A stretch of 21,905 nucleotides of DNA. It comes from an uncultured Collinsella sp. GTDB lineage: Bacteria; Actinomycetota; Coriobacteriia; Coriobacteriales; Coriobacteriaceae. The notes below the pieces were generated by a model. That model ran no database searches, was not told where the DNA came from, and saw only the letters and a list, made by a program, of their open reading frames with translations. The DNA lies in NCBI GenBank assembly GCA_958407555.1, contig CATYJC010000018.1, forward strand, positions 1-21,905. Direction: 5' to 3'. A program made the translations under genes and the position numbers. Shown piece after piece: positions 1-7,478 of the stretch; position 1 is the first letter of the stretch; each line of letters opens with the position of its first letter.

Positions 1-2022
1 GGTCGCGAAAAGGAAGTCCAGCGCATGATGGAGATCCTTTCGCGCCGCACCAAGAACAACCCGCTTATCTTGGGTGACCCCGGCGTGGGCAAGACGGCCA
101 TCGTCGAGGGCCTGGCGCAGCAGATCGCTGCCGGCAACGTGCCCGAGAACCTCATGAACCAGAATATTTGGACGCTCGACCTGCCAGGCCTCGTCGCGGG
201 CGCCAAGTATCGCGGCGAGTTTGAGGAGCGCCTCAAGAACGTGATACAGGAGGCAACCGAGGCCGACGACGTCATCCTGTTTATCGACGAGATGCACACC
301 ATCATCGGTGCCGGTTCTGCCGAGGGTTCCATCGATGCAAGCTCTATGCTCAAGCCCGTGCTCGCGCGCGGCGCCTTCCAGATCATCGGTGCCACGACGG
401 CAGAGGAGTTCCGCAAGTACCTCACCAAGGATCCGGCCTTTGAGCGTCGCTTCCAGACCATCGATGTCGAGGAGCCGAGCGTCGAGGACACGGTCAAGAT
501 CCTGACCGCGCTCAAGCCGCGCTACGAGGAGCACCACCATGTGCGTTACACACAGGGTGCTATCGAGGCCGCCGCGAACCTCTCCAACCGCTACATTCAG
601 GACCGCTTCCTGCCCGATAAGGCCATCGACCTCATCGACGAGGCCGGCGCCCGCGCCCGCATTGCCGCCAATCGCGCGCCCGAGCCGGTGCGCGAGGCCG
701 AGCATCGCGTCGAGGAGCTCAAGGCTGCCGCACAGGAGGCCACCGAGAGCGACGACATGAACAAGGCTGCCGAGATCACTGAGCAGCAAAAGGCTGCCGA
801 GATTGAGCTTGCCGAGGCCAAGGCTGCCTGGACGGCCGAGCTCGACGCGAGCCCGCTCACTATTGACGTGAGCCAGATCGCCGATATCGTGTCCGTGACC
901 TCGGGCGTGCCGGTGTCCTCGCTTACCGAGAGCGAGAGCCGTCGCCTGCTACAGGCCGAAAGCGTGCTCAAGACCCGCATTATCGGCCAGGACGAGGCCG
1001 TCGAGGCTGTTGCCAAGGCCGTGCGCCGCAGTCGCTCGCCGCTCAAGGATCCGCGTCGTCCCGGTGGCAGCTTTATCTTCCTGGGTCCCACCGGCACGGG
1101 CAAGACCGAGCTCGCCAAGACGCTCGCCGAGTATCTCTTTGGCAGCAAGGACGCGCTCATCAGCTTCGACATGTCGGAGTTTGGCAGCGAGTTCGAGGTC
1201 TCCAAGCTTATCGGTAGCCCCCCGGGTTACGTTGGCCATGACGAGGGCGGTCAGCTCACCAAGGCCGTGCGCCGTCATCCGTACTCGGTTGTGCTGTTCG
1301 ACGAGATCGAGAAGGCGCACCCCGATATCTTCAACATTCTGCTGCAGGTGCTGGAGGAGGGCCGCCTGACCGATAGCCAGGGCAAGACGGTCGACTTCCG
1401 CAATACGGTGATCATCATGACGTCCAACGTGGGCGCCCGCGAGATTGCGCAGGATGCGAGCGTTGGCTTTGGCACCACCGGCGAGCAGGGCCTTACCTCG
1501 AGCGAGATTAAGGGCCGTGCGATGGGCGAGCTCAAGCGCCTGTTCCGCCCCGAGCTGCTCAACCGTATCGACGATATCGTGGTGTTCCAGAAGCTTTCGG
1601 GCGAGAACCTGACCAAGATCGCGCACCTGCTGGTGGACGACCTGCGTCAGCGCCTGATTGCCAACGGCATGAACATCAAGCTCACCGATGCGGCCTACGA
1701 CAAGATCGTGGCCGAGGGCACCGACCTCACCAACGGTGCGCGTCCGCTGCGCCGTGCCATCCAAAAGCTCATCGAGGATCCGCTGTCCGAGGAGCTGCTG
1801 GCCGGCGAGTGGGGCGAGGGCGATACCGTCCTGTGCGATGTGGCCGACGGCAAGTTTGTCTTTAGCCATGGCACGGGCGAGATCCCGTCGCCGCGTCCGG
1901 CGGGCACGCTCGGCGGCGATACCGCTCCGGCGGCGCCGCACACCGGCAACGCCGCGCCTGTGAGCGGTGGCGTGAGCTCGGGTCCCGGCGGCATGATGCA
2001 AGCCGGTTCCGGCGCGCTGTAG
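1..2022 (+). CDS. clpC: ATP-dependent Clp protease ATP-binding subunit ClpC (5' partial)
   Basis: AAA+ unfoldase that feeds substrates to the ClpP peptidase in the cytoplasm. The frame is open from base 1, so the start and the N-terminal domain (roughly 200 residues in the family) lie outside the window. Two AAA modules are visible: Walker A GDPGVGKT at fragment residues 25-32 with Walker B VILFIDEMH, and a second Walker A GPTGTGKT at 362-369. Between them is a short UVR-like middle segment rich in Glu and Ala, not the long coiled coil of ClpB. A VGFG tetrapeptide at residues 488-491 sits where the ClpP-docking loop is expected, which favours ClpC over ClpB. The last 50 or so residues are a Gly/Pro/Ala-rich, probably disordered tail. 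A strong terminator follows. ClpC is well supported; only the missing start is uncertain. Confidence 0.95.
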   Translation, partial: GREKEVQRMMEILSRRTKNNPLILGDPGVGKTAIVEGLAQQIAAGNVPENLMNQNIWTLDLPGLVAGAKYRGEFEERLKNVIQEATEADDVILFIDEMHTIIGAGSAEGSIDASSMLKPVLARGAFQIIGATTAEEFRKYLTKDPAFERRFQTIDVEEPSVEDTVKILTALKPRYEEHHHVRYTQGAIEAAANLSNRYIQDRFLPDKAIDLIDEAGARARIAANRAPEPVREAEHRVEELKAAAQEATESDDMNKAAEITEQQKAAEIELAEAKAAWTAELDASPLTIDVSQIADIVSVTSGVPVSSLTESESRRLLQAESVLKTRIIGQDEAVEAVAKAVRRSRSPLKDPRRPGGSFIFLGPTGTGKTELAKTLAEYLFGSKDALISFDMSEFGSEFEVSKLIGSPPGYVGHDEGGQLTKAVRRHPYSVVLFDEIEKAHPDIFNILLQVLEEGRLTDSQGKTVDFRNTVIIMTSNVGAREIAQDASVGFGTTGEQGLTSSEIKGRAMGELKRLFRPELLNRIDDIVVFQKLSGENLTKIAHLLVDDLRQRLIANGMNIKLTDAAYDKIVAEGTDLTNGARPLRRAIQKLIEDPLSEELLAGEWGEGDTVLCDVADGKFVFSHGTGEIPSPRPAGTLGGDTAPAAPHTGNAAPVSGGVSSGPGGMMQAGSGAL

Positions 2023-2042
2023 GGATTAAACATACCTTGTAT

Positions 2043-2080
2043 AACGGGGGCGTTTCCGATAAGGAGGCGCCCCCGTTTCT
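2043..2080 (+). terminator. Rho-independent terminator of clpC
   Basis: Perfect 10-base inverted repeat, AACGGGGGCG at 2043-2052 and CGCCCCCGTT at 2068-2077, with a 15-base loop and a short T-rich tail (TTTCT). It lies 21 bases past the clpC stop and separates clpC from the toxin-antitoxin pair. Confidence 0.85.
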
Positions 2081-2104
2081 ATTGAAATGTGCTTCAATCT
2101 ATCG

Positions 2105-2135
2105 TGCTATACTGAAATTGAGATTCAGTATAGCA
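2105..2135. promoter_or_regulatory. Operator/promoter palindrome of the RelB-PIN pair
   Basis: A perfect 12-base inverted repeat, TGCTATACTGAA at 2105-2116 and TTCAGTATAGCA at 2124-2135, with a 7-base spacer. It ends 11 bases before the antitoxin start codon and touches its ribosome binding site. The left arm contains an extended -10-like element (TGC-TATACT, 2105-2113). A smaller inverted repeat (ATTGAA at 2081-2086, TTCAAT at 2093-2098) lies upstream. Antitoxins of the ribbon-helix-helix class commonly repress their own operon by binding such repeats, so autoregulation is the natural inference. Confidence 0.7.
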
Positions 2136-2146
2136 AAGGAGTTGAT

Positions 2147-2515
2147 ATGCCTACATCAATACTCGACACGCGGCCAGTTCAGATGAACGTGCGTATAGAT
2201 CGCCAGCTCAAAGAGGCAGGAGACGCCGTACTGACTCATATTGGCATGACGCCGTCACAAGCTGTGAGGGAGCTGTGGCAGTACTTGACCGAGAACGGTC
2301 ATATGCCCGTCGCAAAAAAGAATGATGACGAAGTCCTACCTGACGACATACGATCGAAGACGAGTTTGTCCCGCGTCTCGGAAGGGGCTGCGTTAGTTTC
2401 GAGTTTTTACGAACGGTTCTCGATTCAGAGGCCGAGCTCCGATGAAGCCTTAGATTATGACGAGTTATACGACCAAATGATGAGCGAGAGATTTAGCGAT
2501 TGGATCGAATCATGA
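2147..2515 (+). CDS. RelB/DinJ-like antitoxin
   Basis: 122-residue protein whose residues 13-47 (MNVRIDRQLKEAGDAVLTHI onward) read as a ribbon-helix-helix DNA-binding domain of the RelB/DinJ type, with the family-typical phrase GMTPSQAVRELW. The rest is acidic and probably wraps the toxin. The start is ATG 2147, preceded by AAAGGAG 6 bases upstream; an earlier in-frame ATG at 2087 would lie upstream of the promoter palindrome and is rejected. The stop codon overlaps the start of the downstream PIN toxin (ATGA), a classic antitoxin-toxin arrangement with translational coupling. Base composition is more AT-rich by eye than the flanking housekeeping genes, suggesting horizontal acquisition. The family call is good; the precise subfamily is uncertain. 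Confidence 0.8.
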   Translation: MPTSILDTRPVQMNVRIDRQLKEAGDAVLTHIGMTPSQAVRELWQYLTENGHMPVAKKNDDEVLPDDIRSKTSLSRVSEGAALVSSFYERFSIQRPSSDEALDYDELYDQMMSERFSDWIES

Positions 2516-3039
2516 GCGGCGTCGGAACGAAGCATACGCTCAAACTGTTAATAGACACGAACGTCTGGCTAGATTACTTTCTTGCTCGTACGAATGCGAC
2601 CAGGCCGATAGTCGAGCTCTTTTCTCGTGCAGCGGAAGCGGAGGATATCGTCCTCTTCTCGTCCTCCTTGTCTGTCAAAGACGTCTATTACATCTTGGGA
2701 AGGACGATGAAGGCCGACGCCCGCCGTGGGGGAGCTCTCACTCCAGAAGCCATCGCCGGTGCCGACGAGACGGCGTGGGCGTGCATCCGCCTGATTCGGC
2801 AAAAGTCGATTATTGCCTCGGTCGGTGCAGACGAGGTCTTTGATTCGTTTGTGTTCAAACAGCATCACAATGACTTTGAGGACGACCTGATGCTGGGCGT
2901 TGCCAATCGCATCGACGTCGATTACGTCGTGACGGAGGACAAAAATCTCATTAAACATACCAATGGCGTATGCATAAACGTTGATCAAGCGTTGAGGTTG
3001 GTTAAAGGGTCCAACGTCCCCTCAGCACGGCCCGTCTAA
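2512..3039 (+). CDS. PIN-domain ribonuclease toxin (VapC-like)
   Basis: 175-residue PIN-domain protein, probably a sequence-specific RNase toxin paired with the RelB-like protein just upstream. Acidic metal-binding positions of the fold can be placed: Asp15 in LLIDTNVWLDYF, Asp57 in SVKDVYYILG (where many family members have Glu), Asp124/Asp125 in DFEDDLMLGVA, and Asp143 in VVTEDKNL. The start is ATG 2512, which overlaps the antitoxin stop by four bases; a TTG 12 bases upstream is in frame but less likely. There is no good Shine-Dalgarno sequence, which fits coupling to antitoxin translation. No T-rich terminator follows, only a 7-base inverted repeat at 3044-3059. The toxin role is inferred from family and gene order. 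Confidence 0.8.
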   Translation: MSGVGTKHTLKLLIDTNVWLDYFLARTNATRPIVELFSRAAEAEDIVLFSSSLSVKDVYYILGRTMKADARRGGALTPEAIAGADETAWACIRLIRQKSIIASVGADEVFDSFVFKQHHNDFEDDLMLGVANRIDVDYVVTEDKNLIKHTNGVCINVDQALRLVKGSNVPSARPV

Positions 3040-3187
3040 CCTGCTTTATCTTGATAAAGTGGCGTTTACTCACCGTTAGCCGATGATGCGAGGGCGCTCG
3101 GCGTTTTCGACTGGTTTATGCAAACGAAGTCTGGGAATATACAAGGCGCATGTCTTATTGTCTAACCAGTTGCGCCAAGGAGGCACC

Positions 3188-4645
3188 ATGGACTACAAGA
3201 TTACTGGCTACGAACCCGCCCAACTGTTCCATTTCTTTGAGGAGATCAGCGCGATCCCCCGTGGGTCTGGCAACGAGAAGGGCATCAGCGATTTCCTGGT
3301 TGCGTTTGCCAAGGAGCGCGGCCTCGACGTGTACCAGGACGAGGTCTACAACGTCATCATTCGCAAGCCCGCATCTGCCGGTGCCGAGAATGCCCCGACC
3401 GTGATGTTGCAGGGCCATATCGACATGGTGTGCGACAAGTTGGGCTCCGTTGAGCACGACTTTACGACCGATGGTATCGACCTGGTCGTCAAGGATGGTG
3501 TCCTTACCGCCAACGGCACCACCCTGGGCGCCGACAACGGCATTGCCGTCGCGCTTATGCTTACCGTGCTCAACGATGATTCGATTGTCCATCCGGCCCT
3601 CGAGTGCGTATTCACCACCGACGAGGAGACTGGCCTGGTCGGCGCCGAGACGCTCGACAAGTCCCAGATTAGCGCCCGCACCATGATTAACCTTGACTCC
3701 GAGGAAGAGGGCGTTGCCACCGTCAGCTGCGCCGGCGGCGTCGTCGTTACCTACACGTGCCCGATCGCGCGCGAGCACAAGACCGGTAGCACCCTCACGC
3801 TCGACATCTCCGGCCTGCTGGGCGGTCACTCCGGCTCCGACATCAACCTGGAGCGCGGCAATGGCAACCTCATCATGGCCCGCATCATCGACCGCCTGAT
3901 GGTCGCCGGCGAGCCCGCCATCGTCAGCTTCAACGGCGGCACTAAGGACAACGCCATCAACCGTGAGTGCAAGGCCGAGCTGGTTTACGCCGACCACGCT
4001 GCCGCCGAGGCCGCGGCCCAGATCGCAAAGGACATCATCGCCGACGTCACCGCCGAGCTCGAGGTCTTCGACCCCGGCTTTACCTGCACCGTCGAGATTG
4101 CCGACAACGCTGAGGTCGAGGCCATGGACCAGAAGTCCGCGCTTGCCCTCATCCGCGCCCTGCGTCTTGCCCCCAACGGCGTGATCCGCCGCAACGTCGC
4201 CACCGACGGCTCCGTCGAGGTTTCCTCTAACATCGGTGTGGTTGCCACCTCTGACGACGAGGTCAAGATCATGCTGTCCCCGCGTTCCTCGATCACCTCT
4301 CTGCAGAACGAGTTCAAGGACCGCCTGCAGACGCTGGCCGATGTCCTGGGCTTCGACGCCAAGTTTGAGTTCGAGTATCCCGGCTGGAGCTATGCCGAGC
4401 ATTCGCCGGTCCGCGACGTCTTTGTCGAGAGCTATCGTGAGCTCTTTGGCTCCGAGCTGCGCATCGAGTCCATCCATGCCGGCCTTGAGTGCGGCCTGTT
4501 TGCCGAGGCCCTGCACGGTCTGGACGCCATCGCCGTGGGCCCGACGCTCTCCGATGTCCACACCCCGGACGAGAGCATGGAGCTCGCTTCTGCCGAGCGC
4601 TTCTACGAGCTGCTCATCGACGTCCTCAAGCGCCTCGCTGCGTAA
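3188..4645 (+). CDS. pepD: Aminoacyl-histidine dipeptidase, PepD-type (M20 family)
   Basis: 485-residue cytoplasmic metallopeptidase that cleaves dipeptides such as Xaa-His. M20 features are clear: MLQGHIDMVCDK carries the first zinc His and Asp, LGADNGIAVAL the bridging Asp, FTTDEETGLVGAE the catalytic Glu pair, NLDSEEEG a further metal ligand, and SDVHTPDE near the C-terminus the last His. The length matches PepD (about 485 residues). The start is ATG 3188 with a strong AAGGAGG six bases or so upstream; an upstream in-frame start at 3083 has no ribosome binding site. It has its own terminator and no obvious operon partner, and it is composed like the housekeeping genes. Its product would supply amino acids from imported peptides. 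Confidence 0.93.
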   Translation: MDYKITGYEPAQLFHFFEEISAIPRGSGNEKGISDFLVAFAKERGLDVYQDEVYNVIIRKPASAGAENAPTVMLQGHIDMVCDKLGSVEHDFTTDGIDLVVKDGVLTANGTTLGADNGIAVALMLTVLNDDSIVHPALECVFTTDEETGLVGAETLDKSQISARTMINLDSEEEGVATVSCAGGVVVTYTCPIAREHKTGSTLTLDISGLLGGHSGSDINLERGNGNLIMARIIDRLMVAGEPAIVSFNGGTKDNAINRECKAELVYADHAAAEAAAQIAKDIIADVTAELEVFDPGFTCTVEIADNAEVEAMDQKSALALIRALRLAPNGVIRRNVATDGSVEVSSNIGVVATSDDEVKIMLSPRSSITSLQNEFKDRLQTLADVLGFDAKFEFEYPGWSYAEHSPVRDVFVESYRELFGSELRIESIHAGLECGLFAEALHGLDAIAVGPTLSDVHTPDESMELASAERFYELLIDVLKRLAA

Positions 4646-4700
4646 AGGTTGCGCTAGCAGCAGTCCGAGCCACGTGCTAGCGGATTGCAAATGACATTAC

Positions 4701-4748
4701 GAGAGGGGACACCCGGTCTTTTGCGACAGGTGCCCCCTCTCTTCTTTT
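4701..4748 (+). terminator. Terminator of pepD
   Basis: 13-base arms (GAGAGGGGACACC at 4701-4713, GGTGCCCCCTCTC at 4729-4741) pair with a single A/C mismatch and are followed by TTCTTTT. It lies in the convergent gap between pepD and the minus-strand hipA-like gene. The T-tract is on the pepD side only, so it probably serves pepD mainly. Confidence 0.85.
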
Positions 4749-4772
4749 AAGAAACGGGAAATTGATTGGCGT

Positions 4773-6077
4773 CTAGCCCATATCCGCCTTGATGAGGTCG
4801 AGGGTGTGCTGGCAGTTTTCGCGGACGGGCCCAAGCATATGTTCGCGCAGGTCCGCCATGCCGGGCAGATCGGCGTATTCGTCCATGACCTCTTCCATGC
4901 AAATGGGTACCTCGTAGGCGAGGTCCATCATGGTCGCAAAGCAAAACTTCTCGGATAGCCCGGCATCGGTGAGCGCCGCCTCCAGCGCTGGGTCGCCCAT
5001 ACCGTGGTATCGGCGGATAGCGCCTGGACCGATGCGCCCCACACGATTTTCGCCGCCAACGCTCATGGCAAGGCGCGCTTTTCGCCGCATGCGTTCGTAT
5101 GCCAAACCCGACGCGACATCGTACATTCGAGCCATCATGGCTGCGCCGTCGTTTCCTAGGAGCAGGGAATAGTTTTTCGCATGCGCATCCGGTGCGCCGA
5201 TAATGGCGTTGAAGAACAGTATCTGCGTAAACAGATACAGGTTAAGTTGATGGTGGCTCGTATTTACGAGGAGCTCTTGAATGTCGCGTGTGGTCGGGCC
5301 GCCGTCTGCCGTGTACTTTTGGGCGGGCATCACCCCAAGTGCCTGACAGAGGTCTTCTTGATGTAGGCGCCTGATCGTTCCGTCTTCGACTTTCACGCGG
5401 TCATAGCGCTCAACAATGAGGGCAGGTTCGTCCTCAAACATACGATATTCGACGTTTGCCGTTGCGATACCGGCGCGCTGGGCGCTTTTCATGCAGACAA
5501 ACTCATTGAGAGCCTCGAGTTTAAATCCGATAACGCCATTTTTGAAAATATGCGTCGTGGGCGAGGAGCCCATGCATTCGCACCAGCGGCCGTTTATGAA
5601 CGCGAGCGCGAACTTGCCCTGGTTGCCTCCAAGTGACCAACTTTCATCTAGACCCATCCACGATGCATCGCGGTCATCTCTGATCGACTTGAGACGGAGA
5701 GCAATTTCGTGGTCGCCTATAGGGCGGTATTCGCCAGCGCGATGCAGGACGGCGTCGGCATCTTCTTCGGCACAAAACTGCACTCCGCCCGGACAGTCGA
5801 GTCCGATATGGCTGAGCAACGCAACGGGATTGTTGGGCCTAACGTCGAATTCGGCGGCAATCGCTTTTCGTTGGTCCTCGCTGTCGGGTAGAAGGCCAAA
5901 CAGGTACGGATTCATGACCTGTTGTCCGTATGTACGATTCGATACGGGTATGTTGGTCGATAGGGCTGGCCCGTCATAGTCATGATCGTAGGTAAAGCTG
6001 ATAAGACCGTTCTCATCTTGCGTGAGCGTTCCCGCAGGTACGCCGCAAATGATGGTCCGAAGTGATGTTCTGGCCAT
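4773..6077 (-). CDS. hipA: HipA-like serine/threonine kinase toxin
   Basis: 434-residue HipA-family kinase, close to the 440 residues of the E. coli toxin, which phosphorylates glutamyl-tRNA synthetase and induces dormancy. Visible parts: N-terminal HipA domain (PALSTNIPV, NPYLFGLLPDSEDQR at 56-70), glycine-rich ATP loop SLGGNQGKFAL at 148-158, ERYDR at 223-227, catalytic segment GAPDAHAKNYSLLL with Asp297 and Asn302, and the metal-binding YDVASG with Asp320. All key residues are present, so it is probably active. The start is ATG 6077 with GAAGGGA upstream, three bases after the stop of the HTH partner gene. The order antitoxin-toxin and tight spacing support a hipBA module. The cellular target here is unknown; family assignment is firm. 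Confidence 0.9.
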   Translation of the reverse strand: MARTSLRTIICGVPAGTLTQDENGLISFTYDHDYDGPALSTNIPVSNRTYGQQVMNPYLFGLLPDSEDQRKAIAAEFDVRPNNPVALLSHIGLDCPGGVQFCAEEDADAVLHRAGEYRPIGDHEIALRLKSIRDDRDASWMGLDESWSLGGNQGKFALAFINGRWCECMGSSPTTHIFKNGVIGFKLEALNEFVCMKSAQRAGIATANVEYRMFEDEPALIVERYDRVKVEDGTIRRLHQEDLCQALGVMPAQKYTADGGPTTRDIQELLVNTSHHQLNLYLFTQILFFNAIIGAPDAHAKNYSLLLGNDGAAMMARMYDVASGLAYERMRRKARLAMSVGGENRVGRIGPGAIRRYHGMGDPALEAALTDAGLSEKFCFATMMDLAYEVPICMEEVMDEYADLPGMADLREHMLGPVRENCQHTLDLIKADMG

Positions 6078-6080
6078 TGG

Positions 6081-6551
6081 CTATTTCCCTTCGGGCTTGG
6101 TTTGGTTAGATGCGTTTGCGGCAATCGAGACTCCGAGATTGGACATGGCGAAATCGGCGAAGACCTCGTCGTAAAGTGCGGATGTAAAGGGGGCATCTGC
6201 AAGAGCCGGAATGGCGGTACTACGACGGTTGCGATGATGAGGACGTTGAATGTGATGGTGCCTGGGGATGCTGCGAGGCAGCGGATTGGCATGCGGGGCG
6301 TCGACTGGTCGCTCGTTTTTCGCTTCGCCGATATCCCCTTGAGCGGCGAGCGCCAGTCCAAGAGCATTGAAAATCGTCAACAGTTTGTCAAGCCGAATGC
6401 CTGTGGCATCTCCTAGCTCGAGCGACGCGAGCAGTCGCTCCGAAACACCGGCTTTTTTAGCAAGGACGGCACGGGTGAGCCCTTGCGCCTCGCGCGCCTG
6501 GCGCACGTAGACGCCAGCTTGGCGCGGTGTGGTGATGGGAAGGGTATCCAC
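6081..6551 (-). CDS. hipB: HipB-like HTH antitoxin/repressor
   Basis: XRE/HipB-type helix-turn-helix protein; from GTG 6551 it has 156 residues. The HTH reads VRQAREAQGLTRAVLAKKAG onward, then VSERLLASLELGDATGIRLDKLLTIFNALGLAL, typical of HipB. I prefer GTG 6551 because GGAG stands six bases upstream and the start then falls just downstream of the operator palindrome. The ATG at 6581 and the GTG at 6608 are in frame but sit inside the palindrome and lack a ribosome binding site. HipB proteins are usually about 70-100 residues; this one has a C-terminal extension of 80 or so residues with a His/Arg-rich stretch and a more protein-like end (ALYDEVFADFAMSNLGVSIA). The extension could contact the kinase or could include a small frameshifted part. 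It is followed at once by the kinase gene. Confidence 0.78.
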   Translation of the reverse strand: MDTLPITTPRQAGVYVRQAREAQGLTRAVLAKKAGVSERLLASLELGDATGIRLDKLLTIFNALGLALAAQGDIGEAKNERPVDAPHANPLPRSIPRHHHIQRPHHRNRRSTAIPALADAPFTSALYDEVFADFAMSNLGVSIAANASNQTKPEGK

Positions 6552-6564
6552 GGCGATCTCCAAA

Positions 6565-6643
6565 CGTGCAGACTTTTGCATATTAGTATGACATGCAAAA
6601 GTCTGCACGAAAAGGCCTTATGTAAAACTCTGCATGAGGCCTT
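6565..6643. promoter_or_regulatory. Three-half-site operator of the hipBA-like pair
   Basis: A perfect 17-base inverted repeat: CGTGCAGACTTTTGCAT at 6565-6581 and ATGCAAAAGTCTGCACG at 6593-6609, spacer 11 bases. A third, imperfect copy of the right half with its flank (6620-6643) directly abuts the second as a tandem repeat of 6593-6619, both ending in AGGCCTT or GGCCTT. It lies immediately upstream of the preferred hipB start. Known HipB proteins bind palindromes at their promoter and are helped by HipA, so this is probably the autoregulatory operator. Confidence 0.75.
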
Positions 6644-6678
6644 GTACGAGCGTTGAGTTTGAGCGATTGTGCTTGGCG

Positions 6679-7257
6679 TTACAGCACCAAAATCCCCAGA
6701 TGCTCAAGCAAGATCTTAAGCCCGATGAGGATGAGCACGACGCCACCCACGATGGTGGCGGGTTTTTCGTAGCGAGCGCCAAAGGTATGGCCGATCGCTA
6801 CGCCGGCGACGGAGAGGATAAACGTTGTGACGCCGATAAGCGATACAGCGGGAACGATGTCAACCGAGAGCGCGGCAAACGAGATGCCCACGGCGAGCGC
6901 GTCAATCGAGGTGGCGACGGCGAGGATCAGGTATTCTACCAGGTCAATCTTTTCGGCATCCTTGCCGTCGCCTTCATCCTCGTTCTCGGTAAAGGCCTCC
7001 CACAGCATTTTGCCGCCGATGAAGGCGAGCAGGATAAAGGCGATCCAATGGTCGATGGGTCCGATGATGCCCATGAATTGGCTGCCGAGCGCCCATCCGA
7101 TTACGGGCATGCCGGCCTGAAAGCCGCCAAAGAACAGGCCGAGCACCACGGCGACTTTAAGATTGATCTTTTTCATGCCGAGGCCCTTGCAGATGGAAAC
7201 GGCAAAGGCGTCCATCGAAAGGCCAACAGCAAGCAACACGAGCTCTGCGAGTCCCAT
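6679..7257 (-). CDS. mntP: Manganese efflux pump MntP
   Basis: 192-residue integral membrane protein of the MntP (YebN) family, which exports Mn(II). Six hydrophobic segments are readable in two related halves: LAELVLLAVGLSMDAFAVSI with the conserved Asp, a second hydrophobic segment, WIAFILLAFIGGKMLWEAF, then a Glu/Asp-rich cytoplasmic loop (ENEDEGDGKDAEK), followed by YLILAVATSIDALAVGISFA with the matching Asp, and two more helices ending at ILIGLKILLEHLGILVL. The length is usual for the family. AGGGAG stands about eight bases before ATG 7257. It diverges from disA across 221 bases. Manganese matters for DisA-type cyclases, but a functional link to its neighbour is only a guess. Confidence 0.92.
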   Translation of the reverse strand: MGLAELVLLAVGLSMDAFAVSICKGLGMKKINLKVAVVLGLFFGGFQAGMPVIGWALGSQFMGIIGPIDHWIAFILLAFIGGKMLWEAFTENEDEGDGKDAEKIDLVEYLILAVATSIDALAVGISFAALSVDIVPAVSLIGVTTFILSVAGVAIGHTFGARYEKPATIVGGVVLILIGLKILLEHLGILVL

Positions 7258-7478
7258 AGTCTGGCTCCCTCTCTGCGGGCGAGCCCGATTACGTGACTAC
7301 TCCCTCATTTATATGAGACCCGATGCTACCACATGAGCAGTCAAAAGAGCCTCGTCCCAAATGAGCTACCTAAGCGGTGTTCGCTCATTCTGTAAGCATC
7401 GGATTTCGTGGCTGCTGCGGGGACAAACCGTGAGAAACTATTTAGCGTTTATGGAGCGTATACGATGGGAGCGATGCC
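7258..7478. other. Divergent intergenic region mntP/disA
   Basis: Contains a -10-like TATAAA on the minus strand inside CTCAT-ATAA-ATGAG, a small inverted repeat that could be a metalloregulator site for mntP. It also holds a 7-base inverted repeat (AATGAGC at 7360-7366, GCTCATT at 7383-7389). A GGGAGTAG string on the minus strand recalls the start of the yybP-ykoY Mn(II) riboswitch, but I cannot build the rest of that aptamer. No gene is visible. Confidence 0.4.

Noticed and set aside
3044..3059. Inverted repeat CTTTATC/GATAAAG after the PIN toxin gene as a terminator
   Set aside because: Short, AT-rich stem with no T-tract; too weak to call.
3155..4690. Long open frame on the minus strand opposite pepD
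   Set aside because: Antisense shadow of a GC-rich gene; composition is repetitive Gly/Asp/Val/Leu and there is no domain, while pepD on the plus strand is certain.
6102..6416. Plus-strand frame opposite the hipB-like gene
   Set aside because: The minus strand carries a clear HTH protein with operator and kinase partner; the plus frame has no features.
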